NCBI GenBank assembly: GCA_016794345.1
Contig: JAEUKE010000175.1
Coordinates: forward strand, 1 to 64,000
Direction: 5' to 3'
From: Myxococcales bacterium
GTDB lineage: Bacteria > Myxococcota_A > Polyangia > Polyangiales > Polyangiaceae
Length of the DNA: 64,000 nt
Shown: one piece after another, positions 32,556 to 40,358 of the stretch
How the letters are laid out: every line of letters starts with the position of its first letter
Position numbering within the stretch: the stretch's first letter is position 1
Program-made: the position numbers and the translations under genes
The notes under the pieces: model-generated
Told to the model about the DNA's origin: nothing
Database searches by the model: none
Seen by the model: only the letters and a program-made list of their open reading frames with translations

Positions 32556-33827
32556 TCACGAACGAACGAGCAGGAACACGAGCAGCCCGACGACCACAAG
32601 GGCCCCTCCCCCTACGGCAGGCCAGAACCAGGCCGGTCGCGCCGAGGGCATCCCCATGATGACGTAATCGTCAGGGAGCGTGGTGCCGGCGGTCCCCGCG
32701 GGGCCGCCCTGCGACCCGGCGCGGAAGGCGGCGTCCAGGTTCGACACGTCGAGCGCGGTCGCCTTCTTCTGCTTGTGCTCCTCGAGCTTCCGCGGCAGGC
32801 GCTCGGCGACGAGGGCGGTGAGCCGTGCCTCCGGCAGCGTGGCCCAGAGCCGGTGATCGCCCTCGAGGCCGTACGCCGCGCCCACCGCGTCCGCCAGCTC
32901 GCCGATCGACGAGTAGCGAAGGTCGGGGTTCTTGGAGAGCGCTCGCTCCATCACCTCGTCCAGCGTCTCGGGGATCGACACGGCCCTGCCCGCCTCGGAG
33001 ATGGGCGCTGGATCTTGCGTGAGGATGGCGAGGAGGATGGCGGGGCCGGTGGACCCCGCGAACGGCACGGTGCCCGTGAGGCACTCGTACGCGATGGCCG
33101 CGGCGCTCCAGACGTCCGCGCGGTGGTCGAGCGTCGGCAGGCCCTGCGCCTGCTCGGGGGCCATGTAGAAGGGCGAACCGATCGTGGTGCCCATGACCGT
33201 GAGCTTCTTCGCGTTCTCCGAGTTGTCGCGGACGCTGCCGAAGTCGAGGATCTTCGTCACGTCCCCGTCTGGGGTGTGACAGAGGAAGATGTTGTCGGGC
33301 TTCAGATCGCGGTGGACCTGCTTCCGATCGTGTGCGCCCTGGAGGCCGAGCGCGGTCTGGCTCAGCATGCGGATGAGCCGCTCGGGGCGGATCGTCTTCT
33401 CTCGCTTGAGGAGCATCCGCAGCTCCTCGCCCTCGAGGTACTCCATGACGAGCGCAAAGGAGGCGTCGTCCGTGTTCTCGAAGCCGAGGACGTCCACGAT
33501 GTGGTCGTGGGGGAGGCTGCTCGAGATCTCGAACTCCCGCTTGAAGCGCTCGACCGCGACGCCGTCCGCCGCGACCTCCGGGTGGAGGATCTTCAGCGCC
33601 ACCGACCGGTTGGCGCGCTGATCGAGCGCCTGGTAGACGCGACCCATGCCGCCGTCGGCCACCGTGCGGAAGAGCGTGTAGCGGCCGCAGAGCGTCTTGC
33701 CGATGCGCGAGTCCTCGGCGTCCGTCGGGAGCTTCTGCAGGTCGACGGGGTCGAGCTTCGTCCCGTCGACCGGGCAGAACCCCGAGGTCTCGTCGAACAG
33801 CCGATGGCAAGCCCCGCACGTCTTCAT
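32556..33827 (-). CDS. Membrane-anchored Ser/Thr protein kinase with N-terminal zinc ribbon
   Basis: 423 aa; ATG with GGAG 5 nt upstream. Residues 1-30 form a zinc-ribbon-like CGACHRLFDETSGFCPVDG. The kinase domain (about 45-310) is canonical: VADGGMGRV, VALKIL, HRDLKPDN, DFGSVR, APEQ. A C-terminal helix (WPAVGGGALVVVGLLVFLLV) makes it tail-anchored, with the kinase in the cytosol and no sensor domain outside. It lies 19 bp after the coiled-coil zinc-ribbon gene. Confidence 0.93.
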   Translation of the reverse strand: MKTCGACHRLFDETSGFCPVDGTKLDPVDLQKLPTDAEDSRIGKTLCGRYTLFRTVADGGMGRVYQALDQRANRSVALKILHPEVAADGVAVERFKREFEISSSLPHDHIVDVLGFENTDDASFALVMEYLEGEELRMLLKREKTIRPERLIRMLSQTALGLQGAHDRKQVHRDLKPDNIFLCHTPDGDVTKILDFGSVRDNSENAKKLTVMGTTIGSPFYMAPEQAQGLPTLDHRADVWSAAAIAYECLTGTVPFAGSTGPAILLAILTQDPAPISEAGRAVSIPETLDEVMERALSKNPDLRYSSIGELADAVGAAYGLEGDHRLWATLPEARLTALVAERLPRKLEEHKQKKATALDVSNLDAAFRAGSQGGPAGTAGTTLPDDYVIMGMPSARPAWFWPAVGGGALVVVGLLVFLLVRS

Positions 33828-33846
33828 TCCGCTCCCTCGCGCGTGC

Positions 33847-34563
33847 TCAGCTGGACTTCGGGACGTAATAGAGGATGCGCTTGCACTGCGGGCACTGCTC
33901 GAACTCGTCGCTGCGCTGCATCTTCTGGAACATCATCGGCGGGAGCGAGATGTTGCAGCCGCTGCAGGTGCCGTCGCTCGTGCGAGCGATGGCCTTGGGC
34001 TTCCGAGCTCGGATGGCCTCGTACCGGCGGTAGAGGATGGGCGGCAGGAGCTTCACCGTCGCCGCGCGCTCGATGATGAGCTGCTCGCGCTGCTTCTCCA
34101 GGTCCTGGACGGTCTGCAGGGCGCCCTCGGCCGTGCCGGCGAGCTCCGCCGAGAGCTCGTTGTGGCGGGTCTCGGCCGCGTTCACCGAGGCCTTCGCCTG
34201 CTCGCAGACGGCGCCGAGCTTCTCGACCTCGTCCTCCCGATCGCGGACGAGCTTCTTGAGCTCCTCGAGCTCGCGCTGAGCCGCCATCGACTCGCGCTCG
34301 TTGCGGGAGCGACCGAGCTTCTCGCGCGACTTCTCGATCTGCACGGTCATCTGGCGAGCTTCGGTCTGGAGCTCGTTTCGCGTCTTCTCCATCGTCGCGA
34401 TCGAGACCTTGCCGTCGTCGACCTTGCGTCGGAGCTCCGCGACCTCGGTCTTCAGCGAGTCGAGCCCGCCGCGGCGGACGCCCAGATCCTCGTCGAGCTG
34501 GCGGATCCGTTCGTCCAGGTTGGAGAGCGCTTCGAGGTGCGGGATTTGTTCGGCGATGCTCAA
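33847..34563 (-). CDS. Coiled-coil protein with C-terminal C4 zinc ribbon
   Basis: 238 aa, TTG start. A long heptad-rich helix (about 10-170) leads to a C4-type zinc ribbon, CSGCNISLPP...CPQCKRILYY, near the end. This is the widespread zf-RING_7 family (CT398/YbgI-partner type), with a suggested role in nucleic-acid or secretion-linked complexes but no settled function. It is first in a leftward run with the kinase, the small exported protein and prkA. Confidence 0.9.
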   Translation of the reverse strand: MSIAEQIPHLEALSNLDERIRQLDEDLGVRRGGLDSLKTEVAELRRKVDDGKVSIATMEKTRNELQTEARQMTVQIEKSREKLGRSRNERESMAAQRELEELKKLVRDREDEVEKLGAVCEQAKASVNAAETRHNELSAELAGTAEGALQTVQDLEKQREQLIIERAATVKLLPPILYRRYEAIRARKPKAIARTSDGTCSGCNISLPPMMFQKMQRSDEFEQCPQCKRILYYVPKSS

Positions 34564-34646
34564 GGCGAGGTCACCTCATTCGTGCGGTTGCAAGACAAGT
34601 GGGACGGCGTCGCGCAAGCGACCCGTCGTGAGCGGCTGACAAGCGG

Positions 34647-34720
34647 TAGGCCCACCTGGGTTCGAACCAGGAACAGCCCGGTTATGAGCCGGGGGCTCTG
34701 ACCGATTGAGCTATGGGCCC
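34647..34720 (-). tRNA. tRNA (CAT), probably tRNA-Ile2
   Basis: On the minus strand: acceptor GGGCCCA/TGGGCCT, D-arm GCTC...GAGC, anticodon stem CCCGG/CCGGG with loop CTCATAA (anticodon CAT), T-arm CCTGG TTCGAAC CCAGG, discriminator A. CCA is not encoded (CCG follows). The GGGCCCATAGCTCA start and CTCATAA loop fit the isoleucine tRNA whose C34 is changed to lysidine by TilS, but elongator Met cannot be excluded by eye. Confidence 0.85.
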
Positions 34721-34834
34721 TCTCGAAAGACGTTATGACCCGGCCACGTCCGGACGCCACGGGTGCCACGCTAGTCCATGGAGGGCAGTGAGCCAAGACG
34801 CATCTCGGTGGGTCGTGCGCGAGCGAGCGCCGGG

Positions 34835-35806
34835 TCAGGGCGGCGGTCCGATCGGCCGGAACCCGCGGCGAGGGTTGGGGCGCCGCGCCGGAGGCGGATT
34901 CTCCGCGGGCGAGGCGTCGCTGCAGCACCGGAACCCCAGGGTCGCGGCGCGGTGGGCCGGCGCGTGGGAGGTGTCGCCGGCGCGGCAGGTCGACGCGCTC
35001 GCGCCCCAGGCGCCGCCCGCCACGACGGACGCAAACGGCTCGTGGTTTTTGCTGCCCTGAGGATCGTAGGCCCACTCGGCGACGTTGCCCGCCAGATCGA
35101 AGACCCCGAACGGGCTCACGCAACGGGGCGAGTCGCCGGAGGGGACACGCCGGTCGAGCAGCGCGAGCTGGGTCGCGACGTTTGCGCCGCGGCTCGGGGT
35201 GACGCGCGCCTCGGCGCCGGCGTCCCAGCGGCAGCTGCCCTCGAGCCGCCGCTCGCCGACCGCGTACGGGTGAACCGCCTCCCCTTCACAGGCGAACGCG
35301 AGCTCGCGCGGGTCGCAGAGCCGCTTGCCCTCCGTCTCGCACGCGCGCGCGGCCTCGTCGAAGCTGACGAGGACGGCAGGCAGGACCCCTCGCTGGTTGG
35401 GGTACTCGAACACGTCGACGCAGTACCGGAGATGCTCGTAGCTCCCCTCACACAGGACCTCGGGCTCGAACTCCTCACACACCGGCTCTTCTCCAGCGGC
35501 CGCGCGGCGCGCGGTCTTGCATCGGTGCGCGACGAACGGACAGAAATAGCCCTCGACGAGGATCATGTCCGACGGGCAGGCCTCGCTCCGCGGCGCCTCT
35601 GCGGGAGCCGGCAGCCTCGCCGCGCTCGCGCTCGGCGCGGCGAGCGTCGCGGAGGGGACCGAGGGCTCGATCGGCGACGCCGCGCTCCCCGAGGGACGGC
35701 TCGTGGGTGCGGACGAAGGTGGCGCGAGCGTGACGAGGATCGCCGCAACCGCCGCGCAAGCGGCGAAGACGAGCGGCAGGAGATATCGCGGGCTCGACCC
35801 TGACAC
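34835..35806 (-). CDS. SUMF1/formylglycine-generating-enzyme-fold exported protein
   Basis: 323 aa, GTG start. An N-terminal membrane or signal helix (LLPLVFAACAAVAAILVTL) and a Ser/Ala/Pro linker precede a C-type-lectin-like SUMF1 domain: ACPSDMILVEGYFCP, YCVDVFEYPNQ, KRLCDPRELAFACEG, FGVFDLAGNVAEWAYD, VAGGAWG and a closing LGFRCCSD. Many cysteines suggest an oxidised extracytoplasmic location. Most such bacterial proteins are not sulfatase activators. Divergent from uvrA with only 29 bp between the starts. Confidence 0.82.
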   Translation of the reverse strand: MSGSSPRYLLPLVFAACAAVAAILVTLAPPSSAPTSRPSGSAASPIEPSVPSATLAAPSASAARLPAPAEAPRSEACPSDMILVEGYFCPFVAHRCKTARRAAAGEEPVCEEFEPEVLCEGSYEHLRYCVDVFEYPNQRGVLPAVLVSFDEAARACETEGKRLCDPRELAFACEGEAVHPYAVGERRLEGSCRWDAGAEARVTPSRGANVATQLALLDRRVPSGDSPRCVSPFGVFDLAGNVAEWAYDPQGSKNHEPFASVVAGGAWGASASTCRAGDTSHAPAHRAATLGFRCCSDASPAENPPPARRPNPRRGFRPIGPPP

Positions 35807-35835
35807 GGTCGCATGCTACCGAAGTGCGTTCCAGG

Positions 35836-38805
35836 ATGAGCTACCTCGTCGTGCGGGGGGCACGCCAGCACAACCTGAAAAACGTCAGCTGCTCGATCCC
35901 CCGCGAGAAGCTCGTCGTCATCACCGGGCCCAGCGGGTCAGGGAAGAGCTCGCTCGCGTTCGACACGATCTACGCCGAGGGCCAGCGCCGCTACGTCGAG
36001 AGCCTGTCGGCTTACGCGCGCCAGTTCCTGGAGCAGCTCGCGAAGCCGGCCGTGGAGGCCATCGAGGGGCTCTCGCCCGCCATCGCCATCGAGCAGCGCG
36101 CGCTCGCCAAGAGCCCCCGGTCCACGGTCGGCACGGTCACCGAGATCGCCGACTACCTGCGGCTCCTCTTCGCCCGCGTCGGTACGCCGCACTGCCCGAG
36201 CTGCGGAAAGCCCATCCAGGCGCAGACGGTGCAGCAGATCGTCGACACCATCCTCGACCTGGGCGAAGGCGCGCGCGTCTCGCTCCTCGCGCCCATCGCC
36301 CGTGCCCGCCGCGGCGAGCTCAAGCTCGAGATCGACCGGCTGCGTCGCGAGGGCTTCGTGCGCGTGCGGGTGGACGGCGAGACGATCGATCTGGGTGACG
36401 AGATCGTCCTCGACGGCAAGCGCGCCCACGATCTCGACGTCGTCATCGACCGCATCGTCGTGAAGGAGGGCGCGAAGGGGCGCGTGACCGACTCGGTGGA
36501 GCTCGCGCTGAAGACCGGAGAGGGCCGCCTCCTCGTCGATCCCGGCGGGGACGTGGAGCCGTTCTGGCTGAGCGAGCGCTTCGCGTGTGTGGCCTGCGGC
36601 GTGTCGCTGCCGCCGATCGAGCCGCGTATGTTCTCGTTCAACGGGCCCCACGGGGCCTGCCCGAAATGCGACGGCATCGGGTACCGCACGCGCGTCGATC
36701 CCGAGCGCGTCGTGCCCGACGGCCGCCGGTCGCTGCGGGAGGGCGCCGTCGCGCCGTGGGGTCGCCGCGGCTCGGTGGAGCTCGCGCTCGAGGTCGATCG
36801 CGCCGTCAAGGCGCTCGGCGTCGACCCGGACACACCCTTCGCCAAGCTCACCGAGGCCACACGGCAGGCGATCCTGTTCGGGGTGGGCTCCCCTCACGAC
36901 GCTGCGGCAGGACATGGCGGCGAGGCCCCTCCGGAGAAGAAGCGCTCCAAGATCAAGGCCGCCTACGAGGGCATCGTCCCGCGGCTGGAGCGCGCGCTCG
37001 AGTCCGGCGAGCTCGGGCCCCGGGATCCTGGCGACGAGGAGGACGGAGACGGGGGCGACGAGCCGGACGACATCGGGCGCTTCGTGGTCACGCGGGTCTG
37101 CGAGGCGTGCCACGGGCGGCGCCTGCGCCCGGAGGCGCTCGCGGTCCTGCTGGGAGGAAAGAACATCGCGCAGATGGGCGGCATGCCGCTCCGCGAGCTG
37201 CGTGAGCTCGTCACGATGCTCCTGCCCGAGGAGAGCGGGAAGTCGGACTGCCACGAGCTGAAGGACCGCGCGCGCGCCATCGGAGAGCCGCTCCTCAAGG
37301 CCGTGCGGGCCCGCCTGGGCTTCCTGATCGACGTCGGCCTCGACTACCTGACCCTCGATCGCTCGGCGATGACGCTCTCCGGCGGCGAAGGGCAGCGCAT
37401 CCGCCTGGCCACGCAGATCGGCTCGGCGCTCGTGGGCGTGCTCTACGTCCTCGACGAGCCGAGCGTGGGCCTGCACCCGCGCGACAACACCCGCTTGCTC
37501 GAGGCCCTGAGGCGGTTGGTGGTCCAAGGAAACACCGTGCTCGTGGTCGAGCACGATCGCGAGACCATCCTCGCCGCCGATCACGTCCTCGACATGGGCC
37601 CGCGCGCGGGGGTCCACGGCGGCGTCATCGTCGCTCAGGGCACGCCCGCGGAGGTGGCGAGCACCCCGGAGAGCGTGACGGGGCCGTACCTGACCGGAGC
37701 CAAGCGCCTCTACACCCCGCGCCCGCGGCACAAGCCGGACAAACGCTGGGTGAAGATCGTGGGCGCGCGGGCCCACAACCTGCGCGGCGGGGACTTCGCC
37801 ATCCCCGTCGGGTTGCTCACCGCCGTCACGGGCGTGAGCGGCTCTGGCAAGAGCAGCCTCATCGTCGACACGCTGCTGCCCGCCGCCCGGCAGACGCTCT
37901 ACCGGTCCGGCGTGCCCGTCGGTCCGTGTGACGCCGTCTCGGGGCTCGAGCATTTCGACAAGGTCGTCAGCATCGATCAAGCGCCCATCGGTCGGACGCC
38001 CCGTTCGAACCCGGCGACGTACACGGGGACGTTTGCCCTCTTGCGCGAGCTGTTCGCCTCGCTGCCCGAGGCGCGCGCGCGCGGCTACAAGCCGGGCCGG
38101 TTCTCCTTCAACGTGAAGGGCGGTCGCTGCGAGGCGTGCCAGGGCGACGGTGTGCTGCGGGTGGAGATGCACTTTTTGCCCGACGTCTTCGTCGAGTGCG
38201 AGACGTGCGGCGGCAAGCGCTACAACCGCGAGACGCTCGAGGTCCGCTACCGCGGCATGTCGATCGCGGACGTGCTCGATCTCACGGTCGAGGAGGCGCT
38301 TCGCGAGCTCGAGGCCGTCCCTCGGATCCGCGAGCAGCTCGCGGCGCTCGTTCGCGTCGGGCTCGGCTACATCAAGCTGGGCCAGCCCGCGACCACGCTC
38401 TCGGGCGGTGAGGCCCAGCGCGTGAAGCTCGCCCGCGAGCTCGCGCGTCGCGCGACGGGCAGCACGCTCTACGTGCTGGACGAGCCGACGACGGGCCTGC
38501 ACTTCAGCGACATCGAGCTCTTGCTGGTCGCGCTCGAGGGGCTACGCGACGCGGGCAACACCGTCGTCGTGATCGAGCACAACCTCGATCTGGTCGCCTC
38601 GGCCGATTGGGTCGTCGATCTCGGCCCGGAGGGCGGGACACGCGGCGGGGAGCTGGTCGCCGCCGGGACGCCCGAGCAAGTGGCAGCCGTCGAGGCGTCC
38701 CACACGGGGCGGTACCTGGCGGAGGTCCTCGCTCCGCCGGAGGAGCCCGCGAGCGCCCCCCGCCCCAAGAAGGCCGCCGCGGGCAACAAGCGCTCGCGGC
38801 GATGA
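35836..38805 (+). CDS. uvrA: Excinuclease ABC subunit A
   Basis: 989 aa from ATG 35836; GTG 35824 is an alternative. UvrA is the damage-scanning ATPase of nucleotide excision repair. Features in order: Walker A GPSGSGKSS, the QRRYVESLSAYARQFL block, zinc module CVACGVSLPP...CPKC, a charged insertion near 360-415 (GDEEDGDGGDEPDD), second zinc-like CEACHGRRL, first signature LSGGEGQR, second Walker A GVSGSGKSS, zinc finger CEACQGDG...CETCGGKRY and second signature LSGGEAQR. Length is slightly above the usual 940. The end is Lys/Arg-rich. Confidence 0.96.
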   Translation: MSYLVVRGARQHNLKNVSCSIPREKLVVITGPSGSGKSSLAFDTIYAEGQRRYVESLSAYARQFLEQLAKPAVEAIEGLSPAIAIEQRALAKSPRSTVGTVTEIADYLRLLFARVGTPHCPSCGKPIQAQTVQQIVDTILDLGEGARVSLLAPIARARRGELKLEIDRLRREGFVRVRVDGETIDLGDEIVLDGKRAHDLDVVIDRIVVKEGAKGRVTDSVELALKTGEGRLLVDPGGDVEPFWLSERFACVACGVSLPPIEPRMFSFNGPHGACPKCDGIGYRTRVDPERVVPDGRRSLREGAVAPWGRRGSVELALEVDRAVKALGVDPDTPFAKLTEATRQAILFGVGSPHDAAAGHGGEAPPEKKRSKIKAAYEGIVPRLERALESGELGPRDPGDEEDGDGGDEPDDIGRFVVTRVCEACHGRRLRPEALAVLLGGKNIAQMGGMPLRELRELVTMLLPEESGKSDCHELKDRARAIGEPLLKAVRARLGFLIDVGLDYLTLDRSAMTLSGGEGQRIRLATQIGSALVGVLYVLDEPSVGLHPRDNTRLLEALRRLVVQGNTVLVVEHDRETILAADHVLDMGPRAGVHGGVIVAQGTPAEVASTPESVTGPYLTGAKRLYTPRPRHKPDKRWVKIVGARAHNLRGGDFAIPVGLLTAVTGVSGSGKSSLIVDTLLPAARQTLYRSGVPVGPCDAVSGLEHFDKVVSIDQAPIGRTPRSNPATYTGTFALLRELFASLPEARARGYKPGRFSFNVKGGRCEACQGDGVLRVEMHFLPDVFVECETCGGKRYNRETLEVRYRGMSIADVLDLTVEEALRELEAVPRIREQLAALVRVGLGYIKLGQPATTLSGGEAQRVKLARELARRATGSTLYVLDEPTTGLHFSDIELLLVALEGLRDAGNTVVVIEHNLDLVASADWVVDLGPEGGTRGGELVAAGTPEQVAAVEASHTGRYLAEVLAPPEEPASAPRPKKAAAGNKRSRR

Positions 38806-38816
38806 CCGGCCGAGGG

Positions 38817-38840
38817 TCCTGTCGACGACCGTCGACAGGA
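38817..38840. other. Perfect palindromic hairpin after uvrA
   Basis: TCCTGTCGAC, loop GACC, GTCGACAGGA: a 10-bp perfect stem (11 if the inner G-C closes), 12 bp after the uvrA stop. There is no U-run, so it is more like an mRNA 3'-end structure or protein site than a classic terminator. Confidence 0.55.
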
Positions 38841-38857
38841 TGGCGGTGGCCCCGTGG

Positions 38858-38893
38858 ACTCACCCCCCGTCCCCCCTCACGCCGTGAGGGGGG
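38858..38893. repeat. REP-like G/C hairpin (copy 3) between uvrA and dksA-like gene
   Basis: ACTCACCCCCCGT is followed by the stem CCCCCCTCAC (38871-38880), loop GCC, GTGAGGGGGG (38884-38893), then AGGTTCTTC. The stem is identical to that near 19485 although the loop differs. It sits between converging genes and probably ends one or both transcripts. Confidence 0.7.
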
Positions 38894-38908
38894 AGGTTCT
38901 TCGCGGGG

Positions 38909-39271
38909 TCAGCCGAAGTCGCGCTCGGCCCGCTCCTGATCCTCTTTGCAGCGGATGCAGAGCGTCGTCTCGGGGCGAGCCTCGAGGCGCTTGACGGCGA
39001 TCTCTTCTCCGCACTCCTCGCAGTTGCCGAAGCTGCCTTCTTCGATCTTCTGCAGCGCGCGCTCGATCTTGTCGAGGAAGCTCTTCTCGCGGCCGCGGAG
39101 CCGGAACGTGAACGACTGCAGGTATTCGCTCGACGCCAGATCCATCTCGTCCGGCAGGTCGTTCGTGTCGAGCGTCATGTCGTCGTTGAGGGTCTGCTTC
39201 GCCCTCTTCAGGATCTCGTCCCGCTTGGCCTCGAGCAGCGCCTTGAACTTCTTCAGCTGGGCCTTGGTCAC
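38909..39271 (-). CDS. dksA: DksA/TraR-type zinc-finger transcription factor
   Basis: 120 aa from GTG 39271, fixed by GAGAGGAG seven nt upstream. A coiled-coil N-terminus (KKFKALLEAKRDEILKRAKQ, then LPDEMDLASSEY) leads to zinc finger CEECGEEI...CIRCKEDQE. It binds the RNA polymerase secondary channel in the known family and works with ppGpp. The short length and the start (TKAQLKKFKALL) are typical of the myxobacterial and deltaproteobacterial form. Confidence 0.9.
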   Translation of the reverse strand: MTKAQLKKFKALLEAKRDEILKRAKQTLNDDMTLDTNDLPDEMDLASSEYLQSFTFRLRGREKSFLDKIERALQKIEEGSFGNCEECGEEIAVKRLEARPETTLCIRCKEDQERAERDFG

Positions 39272-39452
39272 GTGGGGCTCCTCTCGGTCCTCTTTGCACC
39301 CCGGGGTAACGGGGGGCGTTAAAGTAGGGTGCAGATATCGATCCGTCAATCGTCCCCGCGCGCCTGTCGCCCGGGGCGGCGCCGGCGCGGTGTCCGGCGG
39401 AGCGCCCTCGCCCTTTTCGGGGCGCTTCGGGTTGGCTACGACGCTGCCCCGC

Positions 39453-40328
39453 ATGAGCAACGACGACACGACGGGCCCCCGTGGCCTCGGGCTCGCCTTC
39501 GATCCGGCCCGGGAGCCGTCGCGCCCGCGCGACGCGGCGACCGTGCTCCTCGTGCGTGAGGGGGGCGCCGGCGTGGAGGTCTTCTGTGTCGTCAGGCACC
39601 AGAAGAGCAGCTTCTTGGGCGGCGCGGTCGTCTTCCCCGGGGGGAAGGTCGACCCGGCGGACGCGGATCCGGCGTGGGAACGACGTTGCTCCGGGCTCGA
39701 TCCTCGCGCCCTCGGCTTCGCTTCGTCGGAGGGGCATGCGCGCGCGCTCGCGGTCGCCGCGGGGCGCGAGACGCTCGAAGAGGCGGGCGTGCTCCCGCTG
39801 GCCGCGCCGGCCTCGGCGGAGGTCGTCGCCGAGCTCCGTGGGGCGCTCGCGGCGGGGCGGCCTCTCGCCGACCTCCTCGACGAGCGCAGCCTCACGCTCG
39901 ACACCGGCTCGTTCGCCCCGTTCGCGCGCTGGATCACGCCCGAGGCGGAGCCGCGCCGATTCGACGCTCGTTTCTACCTGGTCCCCGTGCCCGCCGATCA
40001 ACAAGCGTCGAACGACGGCCACGAGACGACCGCGGGCTTCTGGGCGACGCCGCGCGCGGTGCTCGAGCGATTCGAGCGCGGCGAGATCCAGCTGGCGCCG
40101 CCCACGACACGTTGCCTCGAGCTCCTGCAGGGAGCGTGGAGCCTCGACATGGCGCTCGCGGTGGCGCGCGAGCAGTCGCTCGAGCCGGTCTGCCCGCGCT
40201 TCGTGCCCGGCGATCCCCCTGCCCTCGTCTTGCCCGGGGATCCGGCGCACGAGGTGCCTTCGCGCCGCGTCGACGGTCCGACGCGTTTCGTGCTCCGCGA
40301 CGGCCGCTTCGTGAGCGAGGAACCGTGA
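39453..40328 (+). CDS. Nudix hydrolase with enlarged Nudix box (NUDT19-like)
   Basis: 291 aa. AATVLLVREG, RHQKSSFLGGAVVFPGGKVD and GRETLEEAGVLPL show the Nudix fold. The stretch between the GG and the catalytic RETLEEAG is about 40 residues instead of about 13, as in the NUDT19/RP2 type, whose known member cleaves coenzyme A diphosphate bonds. ARWITPEAEPRRFDARFYLVPVP after it also fits that subgroup. Substrate unproven. Confidence 0.85.
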   Translation: MSNDDTTGPRGLGLAFDPAREPSRPRDAATVLLVREGGAGVEVFCVVRHQKSSFLGGAVVFPGGKVDPADADPAWERRCSGLDPRALGFASSEGHARALAVAAGRETLEEAGVLPLAAPASAEVVAELRGALAAGRPLADLLDERSLTLDTGSFAPFARWITPEAEPRRFDARFYLVPVPADQQASNDGHETTAGFWATPRAVLERFERGEIQLAPPTTRCLELLQGAWSLDMALAVAREQSLEPVCPRFVPGDPPALVLPGDPAHEVPSRRVDGPTRFVLRDGRFVSEEP

Positions 40329-40358
40329 CTGCGCCCGCGCGCGATGAGCCGGCGCGGG

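Noticed and set aside
29361..34076. A 1571-codon + strand frame opposite prkA and the zinc-ribbon kinase
   Set aside because: Same shadow effect. It runs through the repeat-filled gap and three well-recognised genes on the other strand.
34835..35806. True sulfatase-activating formylglycine enzyme
   Set aside because: The fold signatures are present, but the protein is exported and no sulfatase gene is nearby. The same holds for 56451-57410, so only the fold is claimed.
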